DNA of 64,000 nucleotides from positions 80,993,189 to 81,057,188 of the forward strand of contig OV884009.1 in assembly GCA_930367205.1 (NCBI GenBank), read 5' to 3'. The notes beneath the pieces are model-generated. The model ran no database searches and had not been told where the DNA came from. It saw nothing but the letters and a program-made list of their open reading frames with translations. Shown one piece after another: positions 12,340-23,644 of this stretch; position 1 is the first letter of the stretch; every line of letters begins with the position of its first letter. The position numbers and the translations under genes are program-made. This stretch comes from Acanthosoma haemorrhoidale. Lineage: Eukaryota; Arthropoda; Insecta; Hemiptera; Acanthosomatidae.

Positions 12340-15300
12340 ATGGCAACTAAAAGTTTTGGAAACGTTGTCTACGGTATTAAACCGTTCGATGGAATAAATT
12401 TCACCAATTGGAATTTCCGAATGAAGTTACTTTTGGAGCAGAATGGAGTACTTGGTGTACTATCACAGGAACCTCCAGCAACGGAAGCCGAGCTTAAGGC
12501 TTTCAACGTAGATGATGTTAAGGCTCGAAATATCATAGTTCAAGGACTTGCCGACAACATTCTGCCTACGATAAAGGACAAGAAAACAGCTAAACTGATT
12601 ATGGAAGCTCTCGAGAAAACGTACGAGAAGCGCGGCATGAAATCGCTTGTAAATGCACAAAAGGTGTGGAGGAAGCTGGAATACAGAAACGAGTGACCGC
12701 TTCAAGAATTTTTCCAAGAGTTCGAGACATTTTCATCAGAAGTAAAAATTGCTGGAGGGAAATTAGAAGAAGACGAAGTCGTCAGTCAGTTGTTGGTCGC
12801 AATGCCCTCTGACTTTGATGCAGTGGTGTCAGCAATGGATATTCTTTTCAACCAAAATGAATCTTCCGTCAGTTTGGAGTATGTAAAGAATATCCTTTTG
12901 ACTGAGTACGAGAGATTCATGAAGAAAGAGGACCAGTCCCAAAATGTATTTGCTGCCTACAAAAATAGAGGTAAGTGGTCCAACACTTTTAGAAATTACA
13001 AGCCAAACAGTAGTGAACCATCCAATAACAAGTCCAGTGTTATTTGTTATTATTGTAGAGAACGGGGGCACTTGAAGAATTTTTGTCCTAAGTTGAAAAA
13101 TAAAACTTTTGGCGCTACATCTGGTGATAACGCTTGTGATAAGACTGATAACGAATTTACCTTCATAGTTAACAGTGATGAAACCTCTCATGTCTGTAAA
13201 CATTCCTCCGATTTGACGTACTTTCTGGTGGATTCAGGGGCTACAAGTCATCTTTTGAAAGTTGATTATATCGACTATTTAAGAGATTCCACTAAAGTTA
13301 ATTTGAATATTAGTGTTGCCAAAAAGGGAGAGAGTGTCAGTGCTGAGAATAAGGGTGACCTGGTTTGCTTGTCTGAGAGTGGTGACAAGGTAAATATTTG
13401 TGATGTTTTGGTTTGTGACAATTTATCAATGAATCTCCTATCTGTGATGAAATTGGAAGAAAAAGGATGTAAGGTGTTATTTGAAAATTCAAGTGTTAAA
13501 ATTATCTCTGGGAATAAAGTGTTAAGGGGAGAACTTTTTGGAAAACTTTATATTGTGAAACTACATCTGATTCAAGAGCATGCTAATTTGGTTTCAGCAA
13601 GTAATAAATTGATGCATCAGAAGATGGCACACAGCTTGCTCTTCCCGGTCGGACTTTGCGACATTTGTTTGAAAGGTAAACAAACCAAATTACCATACAT
13701 GAAATCCATCCCTGATGACTGGAAGGCAAGTAGAGTGCTCCAACGTATTTCTACAGATGTTTGCGGAAAAATATCACCTCCCACTTATGATAACTATAAT
13801 TATTTCGTTACTTTTATTGACCATTTTTCAAATTTTTGTGTTACGTATTTATTACATTCAAAATCTGAAGTTTTTGACAAATTCAAAATTTATGTTGCGA
13901 TGGTTGAGGCAAAGTTTGGTACCAAAATAGAAAATTTAAGATGTGACAGAGGTGGAGAATATGTTGCTGGTAAATTTATTGAGTTCTGCCAGTCTAAAGG
14001 AATTACTATTAGTTACTCGATGCCCAGGAATCCGTCTCAAAACGGTAAAGCAGAACGAATGAACCGAACCCTACTGGAGAAGGCTAGGTGCTTGCTATTG
14101 GACAGCAAATTAGATAAGGATATGTGGGGCGAAGCTTTAGCAACTGCGACTTATATCACAAATAGACTAGAGTCTTCCGTTTTATCTAAAGGTGTCACTC
14201 CTGCTGAAAGATGGTATGGTTACAAGCCCAATTTGAATAAAATTAAAGTTTTTGGTTGCCCTGCCTATTCGTTGATTCATAAAGAAGATAGACATGGGAA
14301 ATTAAGTGATCAGTCTAAAAGGTTATATATGGTGGGATATTGTGATAATGGGTATCGCCTTTGGAACCCCAATACTAGGAGGATCGAATTTGGGAGAAAT
14401 GTTGTATTTGACGAGAAAATTGAAACCTCCAATCATGAAGAACTACGATATACAATAATATCTCCTGAACAAAGACATTCCCCGGTTTCCACCCTGGATA
14501 ATTCTGATCAAGAAAGTGACTTTCACGGTTTCCCTGATGTTGAAGAAGAAAAATCAAAGCCTAAAAGAACTAGAGTTAAACCCAAATATCTCGATGATTT
14601 TGTAACATTTGCTTTTGATGAGCTAGCCTTGTCTGCTAATTATGATTGTGACGTCCCTAAAACTTATTCTGAAGCAATTAGTGATCCCGGTTGGCATGAA
14701 GCTATCAACGATGAATTAAATTCACTTGAAGCTAATGAAACATGGGAAGAAGTCGACACACCACCTGACAAGACGATAATTGACTGCAAATGGATCTTCA
14801 CTGTGAAGTCTTCAGAAGACGATATGAAGAAGAAGGCCAGGCTTGTGGCGCGAGGGTATCAACAAACCGACAATCAGCCCGATGACCTCTATGCTCCAGT
14901 TGCCCGCTTCACAACCCTTTGGGTGCTCCTAGCTGCTGTAGCAGAGAAAAATATGATTATCGACCAACTCGATGTGAGAAGTGCGTTTCTTAAGTGCTAT
15001 CTTAAAGTACCTGTTTTTATTAAGCCACCGGAAGGCTATAAAAGTGTCAGTGGAAAAGTGCTTAGATTAAGGAAAGCATTGTATGGTTTGAAACAAAGCC
15101 CTAAGGCTTGGAACGACCACTTAAATGAAATTTTTATAAAATTTGGTTTTAATAGATCTAAAGTAGATCCATGTTTTTATTTTAATAATAATAATGTTTA
15201 TGTACTTATCTGAGTAGATGATTTCCTTATTGTGGCCAGTTCCAAATCTGATTTGGATTTTGTAAAGAATTTGTTTATGTCTGATATAGAATGTAAGGAT

Positions 15301-16167
15301 TTAGGTAATAATAATAAATCATTTCAATTTCTGGGTTTACACATTTTAAAAAATGATCAAGGTAATATTATTATTAATCAAGAAGGTTTAATTAAAAGAA
15401 TCATTAATAAATTTAACATGACAAATGCTTAGGGTAGAAAGGTACCTATTGAACCTAAATTGAATCTTGAAAAAGGACCGGTTAATGACTGTCCTAATGT
15501 TCCATACAAGGAATTATTGGGTAGTTTAATGTACCTTATGATAGGATCTCGCCCTGATTTGTGTTATTCAATTTCATATTTTGGACGCTTTCAAAATTGT
15601 TACACAAATACCCATTGGAAACATCTCAAAAATGTCATTAAGTATCTAATATGTACCGCAAATTTTAGCTTAAGTTTTAAAAATTCAGGTTGTAACTCAA
15701 TTAATATACATGCATTTGTCGATGCTGATTATGCATTCGACATTAATGACCGAAAAAGTATATCAGGATTTGTCATTAAATTAAATAATAATGTTGTCTC
15801 GTGGGGATCGAAAAAGCAATCAATTGTAGCTGTTAGTACTTGCGAGGCAGAATATTATGCTTTAGCTGAGTGTATTAAAGAAACACTATTTTTAAAGAAA
15901 ATATTATGTGAAAATTTTAATTTTGATGATGTAATACAAATTTATGAGGATAATCAAGGTGCAATTAAAATTTCAGGGACAATGGAAACCAAAAGGTCAA
16001 AACATTTTGATATAAAATACTATTTTGTAAAAGATTTGGTAGCTAATGGTACAATTAAAATAAATTATATTGAATCTTCTGAACAACTAGGGGACATTAT
16101 GACGAAGTCCTTACCCGCAACTAAGTTTAATGACTTTTGTAAAAGATTAAATCTTGTCTGTACCTAA
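12340..16167 (+). pseudogene. Copia gag-pol polyprotein, three in-frame stops
   Basis: One continuous frame of 1276 codons from ATG 12340 to TAA 16165-16167. It is interrupted by TGA at 12694-12696, TGA at 15211-15213 and TAG at 15430-15432, with no frameshift. Gag carries a CX2CX4HX4C zinc knuckle (CYYCRERGHLKNFC, about 13050). Protease has DSGATSH (about 13233). Integrase has TDVCG, CDRGGEY and NGKAERMN as the D,D-35-E positions, but its N-terminal HHCC zinc domain is short (H-x4-H then only 8 residues to C-x2-C). RT motifs include KKARLVARGYQQ, QLDVRSAFLK and ALYGLKQSPKAWN. The second stop falls directly before VDD in the active-site box. RNase H has DADYAFD, CEAEYYAL and EDNQGA. Confidence 0.93.
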
Positions 16168-16173
16168 TGCGCA

Positions 16174-16185
16174 ATTAAGAGGGAG
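16174..16185 (+). promoter_or_regulatory. Copia polypurine tract
   Basis: The purine-rich stretch AAGAGGGAG (16178-16185 plus the preceding base) directly abuts the 3' LTR. This is the expected plus-strand primer position for an LTR retrotransposon. Confidence 0.75.
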
Positions 16186-16459
16186 TATTGATGTAATTAC
16201 GCATTAATTAATTATTGTATTTATTGAATTATATATCAAGTAATTACACATTAATTAATTATTGTATTTATTGAATTATCTATATCAAGTAATTCATGCC
16301 TGTCTTAATTATGGTGGTAGTTGTGTGTGTATATTGAACTAACGAGTATTGCTATATGACAATGACCGTTGTGAGTTGTGTAACAAAATTATCCAATATA
16401 ATCCGTTCTTTACTTATACATTTTGAGTTATTTATTCTTCCCAGAGTATTCTGATAAAA
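16186..16459 (+). repeat. Copia 3' LTR
   Basis: 274-bp partner of 11924-12215. It has the same TATTGATG start, the same internal 47-bp duplication and the same 3' terminus apart from one base (CTGATAAAA). Visible differences from the 5' copy are three substitutions and the missing TA array. It is followed by the ATATG target-site duplication. Confidence 0.92.
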
Positions 16460-16464
16460 ATATG
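16460..16464. repeat. Copia target-site duplication, right
   Basis: ATATG, identical to 11919-11923. Confidence 0.88.
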
Positions 16465-16468
16465 CTCT

Positions 16469-16562
16469 CATTCATACAATATTTACAGTTCATCATTCAC
16501 TCGCTCATTCATACAATATTTACAGTTCATCATTCACTCGCTCATTCATACAATATTTACAG
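16469..16562. repeat. 37-bp tandem repeat, LINE 3' tail
   Basis: Copies at 16469-16505 and 16506-16542 are identical, and a partial third copy covers 16543-16562. The unit begins CATTCATACAATATTTACAG on the plus strand. Read on the element's own strand, the array is its 3' terminus. This recalls LINE clades that end in short repeats instead of poly(A). Confidence 0.88.
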
Positions 16563-16699
16563 CCAGCCCAGAGACCCCCCCAAATCCACCGCAAAGAGAA
16601 AACGGAGTCTTGGGAAGTCCCCCACGCTCCTCCGTCAGCCGCGTCACCGGATACTAGCCAGTGGAGGCTGACCAAGAGCGCGAGAGCCACAGACGCTCA

Positions 16700-17250
16700 G
16701 GACATGATTGGAGAGACTGGCCATTGCCAGGACTCCCACTGTCACGCGTTTATAGCAGGTCACGAGGCCACTGCCGTTTCAGTCTCCGAGGAGGATTATA
16801 GGGATGAGTGGCGCAGTGCAATGACTGTGCTACAGGATTAGGGTGGTTGGAAAGGCTATTGTGGAATTTCGTAAACTTGGAAGGGATGAGTTCTAGAATG
16901 TAGGGTATATTAAGGTCGTTATGAAGGGTTTTTTTGCTGACATAATAAGGGGCATTTACTATTGTTCTCAGGACTTTTGATTGAAAGGATTGGATACGCT
17001 TGATGTTCGACTTTTTTGCTGTCCCCCATAGCTCTATTCCGTATGTCCAGATTGGTTTAAGTATAACTTTGTAGATTAGTAGTTTATTTTCTATTGAGAG
17101 ATGGGATGTCCTTTGAAGCAGTCTGTACAGTTGTCCAAAGCGTCTGTTTAGTTCTTGTCTTTTTAGTCTCGTATGTGGGTTCCAGGTCAGTCGTTTGTCA
17201 AGATGGAAGCCTAAGTACCGTACTGTCTCGGATACAGGGAGAGGAATAGA
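16700..17250 (-). pseudogene. Jockey-like ORF2, C-terminal segment
   Basis: Minus-strand frame reading RYLGFHLDKRLTW, RRFGQLYRLL, KLLIYKVILKPIWTYGIELW and KSNIKRIQSFQSKVLRTIVN, ending near the 3' tail. These are the conserved post-catalytic (thumb and C-terminal) blocks of Jockey-clade ORF2 proteins. The frame is not continuous with the upstream RT segment across the deletion junction near 17250-17285. Confidence 0.85.
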
Positions 17251-17251
17251 A

Positions 17252-18097
17252 TTAAAATAAACTAGTGGACAAGACTAAAAGGTTTTTGGATTCAACAATG
17301 GGAAGTAGACGTTTTAGTAGGAGTTTCTCAAATATTTTTGAGAGGATAGGGAGTAGGCTAATTGGACGATAAGATGAGGCGTCATTGGGTGGTTTACCGG
17401 GTTTGGCGAATAGGACAATAATGGAATGTTTCCAGAGGAGAGGAAAGTGCGTCGTTCGGATTATGCAATTATATATGTAGGTTAGGAAGATTATGGCTTT
17501 AGGAGGAAGTTTTTTGAGAATTTGAGGAGTAAGGAGATCATATCCAGGGGATTTTCGGTAAGGTAAGTTTTTGAGAAGGTATTTAACCTCAGAGGGGTTA
17601 ACAGCTTTTGGTGGAAGAGAGAGAGGAATAGGTGAAGTGAGGAAATCTTCCACAGTTGTGCTGTGAGTATGGCTTTGATGAGAAAGGTGAGGTGTGAAAG
17701 TATGGGTAAGATGCAGAGCAAATTCCTCCGACCTGTCCCCATCCGAAGCCGCCCAGGACCCATCATCACGACGGAGCGGGTGTGAAACAGGTTGATACTT
17801 TAGGATTTTTTTGGTTACGTTCCACAAGGAGTTATCCCTGGTGGACAGAGAGGAGAGGTAGGAATTGAAAGAATCGGAACGGAAGGATGCCAATCGCCGC
17901 TTTACCAATCGGCAGTACTGATTGTACGTGCGACGATCAATAGGATGCCGGGATCTTTGCCACACTGTTCTGGAGCGGCGTTTGGATTGGATTAGATCTT
18001 TGAGATGCTGAGGTAAACGATTATGATTGTGGATTTTTGTGTGACGATGCCTCCCAAGCCGACCTCTGGACCAGAGTAGTGAAAGAATGCACTGCAT
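17252..18097 (-). pseudogene. Jockey-like ORF2, N-terminal RT segment
   Basis: Frame containing the linker after the endonuclease (RRTYNQYCRLVKRRLASFR, SLWNVTKKILKYQP) and the first RT blocks: KSPGYDLLTPQILKKLPPKA, FPLLWKHSIIVLFAKPGKP and SSYRPISLLPILSKIFEKLL. It breaks off at about 17285 before the catalytic [FY]xDD box. It overlaps the endonuclease frame at 18021-18097, which marks a frameshift in what was a single ORF2. Confidence 0.88.
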
Positions 18098-18896
18098 CGT
18101 CTAGGTCTTGGGATGTTTTCAGGGATAATTTGAGGTTTACGGACTCTGTAAGAAGCTGACGGAAGTGGTCCCAGTCAACTGGGCCCCTAATAAATGAAGG
18201 AGGAGGCAGTTTGTGAATTGGTCTTAGGGAAATGGTTAATAATAAAGGGCTATGATCGGAGGAAAGGTCATCGAGGCGCTTGAGTGAATAGTTTAGTGTT
18301 CCTAAACTATTGTAAAAAAAGAAGTCAAGGAGATCAGGATTTCGGTTGGGATCTGATGGCCAATAGGTGGCTGTGTCAGGAGTGATAGTGGAGCAATGTT
18401 TCCGTGTGAGGGCAGACAGCAAAGCACGTCCTCGTGTATTTGTGGATCTTGACCCCCAGTGTTGGTGCTTCGCATTAAAGTCCCCACCCACAAGGAAACG
18501 ATGTCCGATGGAGTCTAGAAAGGAGATGAATTGGGAGTCGGAAATGGATTTATTGGGAGGGCAGTACGATGATGCAAGTGTAAGAGGAAAAGTGAAGGTG
18601 GTGATTGACACTGCAGTGGATTGAAGGAAATCATGTGATACCAAAGGAACTATGTGGTGGGATATGGAGTTATGGACAATGACAGCGGTACCTGCATGAG
18701 CTGTTCCATCTGGGTGATCAGTACGATAAGTCTGGTACTGTCGAACGGTAAATGGTCGTTTGCTCGTAAGTCTTGTTTCAGTAATAAGAGCTACGTCGAT
18801 CTTCTTGTCATGGAGTAGTGCTGTCAGTTCGTTAGTGTGGGTGCGAACACCATTCGCATTCCAAAGGAGAATGGATAAGGAGTCAGAAGGATCCAC
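18021..18896 (-). pseudogene. Jockey-like ORF2, endonuclease domain
   Basis: Apurinic-type endonuclease of about 290 residues. Visible family blocks are ILLWNANGVRTH (N-terminal, catalytic N), IDVALITETRL (catalytic E), HAGTAVIVHNSI, FLVGGDFNAKHQHWGS (G-G-D-F-N-A) and SSDHSPLLLTI (S-D-H). The catalytic residues all appear intact. The first in-frame codon at the expected start is GTG rather than ATG, so the start seems to be mutated. The frame ends in a stop at 18021 because of a shift relative to the RT segment. Confidence 0.9.
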
Positions 18897-21800
18897 TTAT
18901 GGATTTTGTTTAACGGGGATAAGGTAGGAGACAAGATTTGTAAGAAGGGAAATGAGAGGGGTAATTAGGGTTCTGAATTCTGTAAAATTCTGAATTCTAA
19001 AATTGTTAATAGTAGCGCATGCGCAGAAACTTAAAGTATCATTTTAAAGATCTTGATATGCTCATTAAGAATATGCATAATATGTTTGGAGTTTTGTGGG
19101 TTTTAATTAAAAACATCTAAAATCAGATAAATGAAAATAATTTTTATATATTACAGCTGTGGTCGTGGTGACATATTCCCATATACAGGTAATTAGTAAG
19201 CTCATCCAAACCCTTTATCATGTGATACTGCACACTTAACTTAATTTATTTTCTGAGGTGCATGGGTGTGGTTGGAGTTAACTTATTCTATTATGAGGAA
19301 ATAAGATCAGAGAAATTATGTCTGTTATTAATTGATGAGTCTTAATCATTTACTAAGGGGATGTTCATATTTCTATTTAAAAGGACATTAATGGAAAGGA
19401 CAAGTGGACCTTTCATGCCTTAACCAGCAAAATTTCATGTCTGCATCAAACAGAGGTTAATGTATACATGTGAAAAGTTATTAGATAATAGTGAGATTTT
19501 ATGGGGGTTTTTTAGACCAATTGTGAACTATATTGTATCATTTTTAATAAATACAAACGAAATAAAGGGTGTACAAAATGAGGAAACAACATGCTAATAT
19601 ACTAATAGGACCACAGTGTAAGTTTCTAAAAATGTCATCATTACATGATTGAGAAAAAACTACTCGATATTTTTCATCAAAATTTTATTAGTTTAACCAT
19701 CTTAAACAATGAAAATCTTAAAAAAAAAAATAAATAACTAATTGATATAAAAGAAACTCTTGACAATAATATTTTTTTCGTAATGCAGCACAAAAAGAAC
19801 AATTTGAAATACGCTAAGTTACTTTATATAAGACATTATGCGTACTTGGGTTGGAAAGAGTGGTTTAAAAAAAACGAGTCATTACTAGTGAAAAGTGGGA
19901 GAGGATAAGAAAACTTGATTTAGAATACTATAATTGAGTTTAATAAATCTAAATTCTAGTACATGATACATTATTCATAGTAAATGTCTTAATCCCAATT
20001 CTAGTAGAGTACCTAGGGGAGAGGGGCGATGAGGGCGGTCAGTCCTTGAAACAAATTATACAAAAATAAGCAATACAATATCGTTGTAATCAACAGAATC
20101 ATTGATTATACAAATGCGAAGTATGTAATTTACCAAAAATACGTGCCGACCCCGGCGGCCCGATTCGATGTCAACATTTTTACTCTTGAACAGGAAAAAA
20201 AAAAAATTTATGGCGAATTAGTAATGGACACACAAAGATGAGATCTAGTGATACAGATTATATAAATTTTTAGGATGTCATTCAAGAAATTTCTAATAAA
20301 AAAGCAAAAAAAATAAATATATAAATACGCTTACTTGTTATCATTATGTGTGGAATCTGATTAAACAAAAGAAAGAATTTTTTTTGTTTATTTACTTATT
20401 TTCAGTGATGGTTTTTGATCTACTTAAGAAGGGCGGCACATTGGTTACGTCACTGGTTCCGGGATAACGTTATTATTTAATTTCGTATAATTTCTTACGG
20501 TATAAACATTTGATGCGTAAACTGAACAAAAACTAGACGAATCAATGTGGCAAAGAAGCGGAAAGGATGAGGTGCACCCCGCCGAAGTACGCCATTGGGT
20601 AATTGAATCGTACAGGTAATTTGAATTTTGCAAATAAAATTACGTAAGCAAACTGTCTTTTACATTAATTAACATTGCAGCTTATTTAAAGATATAGTTT
20701 TATTGTTCGGTTCGTTTTAAATGTTTTTAGGATATGAAACTAATGTTGAGAAATTCGAAACGTCTTTCTTCGCCATACATCAGTTTTTATAAATGAGTAC
20801 AATATTCAGCTATTATCTATCTCACCGCTTTGCAGGGCACCTACTTTTTTAATTTTATTTTTCATACCATTATAAAGCCAACAAAGCTAAATCAGATCGA
20901 GAAACGATGACGAGACTTTTTCGCTCACAGAAATATCTTCACAGACGGACTGTCTAAAAGTGTAACTACACACCCGTTACTTAAAAAATCAACTTCAAAA
21001 ACTCGATTAATTTATTAAGTAATTATACTTATTTAACATAAAATTGTAAAAAACAAATCTTTAAAATCAATAAAATAAAACAGTAGCAGAAATTGCCTAA
21101 AACACGAGTTCAATATGATCTTGATTGATTTATAAATAGCGGAAAATTGGGTACCACCCCAGGCGGCAAAAGCTTGTACTTTTTTTTTTCTTTTTTTTAT
21201 TTCAAAACCTCAAAACAAAATAATACAATGTACAAAAATAATAAAATAATTGGATTACAGATTTCTCCTCTTCCTGCATTTACATGCATTTGGAGGAGTG
21301 CATAAATATAATAAAATTTGTATTGTGGTTAAAAGTTCATCGTTCTTATACAACACTAGGTGATGAGGCTCACCTTCGCAAGCTTGTACTCAACTGCGGA
21401 CAAGGGAAGAACGATCAGAGGCGGATGGGCTGGGCGGGATCTAGGGGAAATTCGATAGTGCTAATTTAAATTGGAGGCGGTTGTAGAGGGAAGGAGGTAT
21501 TTAATTAGGTTCAGGCTAGTACTATCTGAAAGTGTACGTTGTATATGTAAATGAATGTATTGTTGTGATAAAATGTAATAACATTATTACTTAAGCATTA
21601 GTTTATTGTTTGTCGGATATGGCCATCTAAGAAGGATTTGCCTTAATTAGCCAGGAAAATTCTACCGTTTATATTCTCGTATTCATCCACGCGACAGAAC
21701 AAGGAATAGCAGTTGTTTCGTGTGTTTTAAACGATTTCTTTTATTTCTTCAAAGATATAAAGTTTTTTTTCTATTTCTCTAGCTGGACTTTTTATTGATC

Positions 21801-23513
21801 TCTTGCGGTGCTTTTCGTAATAAATCTAGAGTTCAGTTCGAGATTTCCAAATGGCCAAGGTGCCCTCGTTTTGCTTTATCTCTTTTAATAATGCTTTGTT
21901 TGACACCCTTCTTTCTGTTGCTTTGCGAAAAGAACAATACATATTCAAAGGTTTATTTTATAATATATATGTAAATATATGTCATTACAACAATTAGAGT
22001 AAATTAGGTAAAATTTCTAAATTTCTTATTGTTCCATGAGTTTATTTAAAAATTCTTTCATTAGCCTCCTATGCACTCAACAATACGAGATGGGTCGTTT
22101 TAAGGGGACTATTCGTTAATTTAAATGAATAACCGGTTACAATAGGTTTAAGTAAAATTTTGCATACAATTATGATACGTAGGCTTGTTGCACTACCGAA
22201 AAGATTTACAAAACAAACTTTCAATTTAAGCGTAGCGTATAAACTTTTTATTATTAAATACAAAATTTCAATAAAATAAATTACTTGAGATACATCCTCT
22301 CAAAGCATAAAATAATCATTTACAAGTACAAAGTTTTAATACATATAAGATGTGTGCAGTTACAAAAAAGGAACGGGGCGGAATTAAGACTTCGTAGGGT
22401 AAGGTCAGACTGCCTGCCCTCGTCTTTGTGGAACGCTATTTAAACGTAATGGAATGTCGAGAGGTTTTGCATCAACCAATAATTCCTATCAATCAATAAT
22501 CCTACCAACCACAATGAATAAGACCCGATTGCCAAATAGTCCACGATAAGGTTCGCATACAGCTTAAGTTCAACTGACCTTAACTCAATTTTCAATTTTG
22601 GGATATGATAGTGAGAAGACGTTTAAACCCGATCACCAACCTACTAAAAGTATTTTTTCTCTATTAAAAAAAAAAAAAAAGTGGTTCTTATTCTTTTTTA
22701 ACATTTTCTGTAAAATGTATTTATTTACACAATTTGATAAATTACTGTAATTTTTTCATCAAAAATATTTAAATATGTTGAAAATAAAAATAAATGTTTG
22801 TAATAAAAAGAAACCTGTTTCTTAAGGAAAACTACCTCAAAGTGGTTTATTTCAATTTTTTCCCTTTATATTCTTCTGATGTGTAAAAATTATATTGATA
22901 AAAATTTAAGTTTTTATTTAGTTGATGTTCAAATGAATTATTTTCGCAATAAACCTAGAGTTTTGCCGAAAAATTGTTTATTGGCCATTTTGTGTTTGAT
23001 TTTCGTTATCCCTTCGAGAAATTTTCCTATATAGTTAATTAATTAAGATAGTTAAATTAGTCCGGAATAATCAGACGGCTGGCATTACTTTAAACTAAAA
23101 ATAAAGAGTATTTGTTTGTATTCTTAGCTATAAAGGCTCCAAGAGGGGGTGGCCCAGATTAATGAAAAGGTAGCAACAACCTTAGGACCCTGATAGCTCA
23201 CCCAGAGTTGTGTGTTCTGCCTTTTTGTAAACTAGGGCTACGTAGATGAAAATTATTTAACAAAGAGTGGGTGGTCATGGGTTTCCCCGGCTGTAAGTTT
23301 AAGTACCAGAGATGCTAAAGATATGGATGGGGTCACCAGTCATACATGGGACCTCCTACCAATTTTGGGGGAATGCGTTGGACAAGAGGAGAAAACTAGG
23401 TGATTATCGACTACGATAATGTTACTCATTATGTGAGTGGCTACTCAAAAACAACGACGTGAGGGGTTGAGGTAGAACTAGGTAAATAAAGTTCCTCCGA
23501 ATCCATTCTTTCC

Positions 23514-23644
23514 ATGCTTAGAAAGACTACCCCGGAATCGATATGGTTACCAAGCATATTAAGCAGCACATTGCACTGACGAACCTCAATGTCTTCCCGC
23601 TATTAAGTGCAGACTGTATAATAATAATTATTTTCAACCAAAAT
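23514..23644 (+). repeat. direct repeat copy A
   Basis: Matches 24509-24649 in the same orientation. Shared blocks include ATGCTTAGAAAGACTACCCC, ATATGGTTACCAAGCATA and TTTTCAACCAAAAT, separated by small indels and substitutions. The copies lie about 1 kb apart, which suggests an old dispersed repeat or a local duplication. Confidence 0.8.

Larger units (their letters stand above)
11924..16459 (+). mobile_element. near-complete Ty1/Copia LTR retrotransposon
   Basis: A 4.5-kb element inserted in the sense opposite to the host gene, in SLC25A1 intron 1. It has, in order: 5' LTR, primer-binding site, one gag-pol reading frame, polypurine tract and 3' LTR, with a 5-bp target-site duplication. Domain order is protease, integrase, reverse transcriptase, RNase H, which places it in the Ty1/copia superfamily rather than Ty3/gypsy. 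The LTRs differ by only about three substitutions plus a TA-repeat length change, so the insertion is recent. Three in-frame stop codons in an otherwise unshifted frame suggest it is not autonomous now. Confidence 0.95.
16465..18990 (-). mobile_element. Jockey-like LINE with internal deletion
   Basis: Non-LTR retrotransposon remnant reading right to left. It starts with the end of ORF1 (about 18990-18900, reading FTEFRTLITPLISLL and a stop), then an endonuclease domain and the first part of reverse transcriptase. It then jumps at about 17250-17285 to the C-terminal part of ORF2. The RT catalytic core that should lie between is missing. The 3' end is a short tandem array at 16469-16562. The 5' end is truncated near 18990, as is usual for LINE copies. 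The Copia element sits directly at its 3' terminus. Confidence 0.88.

Noticed and set aside
12463..14557. Open frames antisense to Copia gag-pol
   Set aside because: They are shadows of the sense frame; no domain is seen and the sense frame is fully explained.
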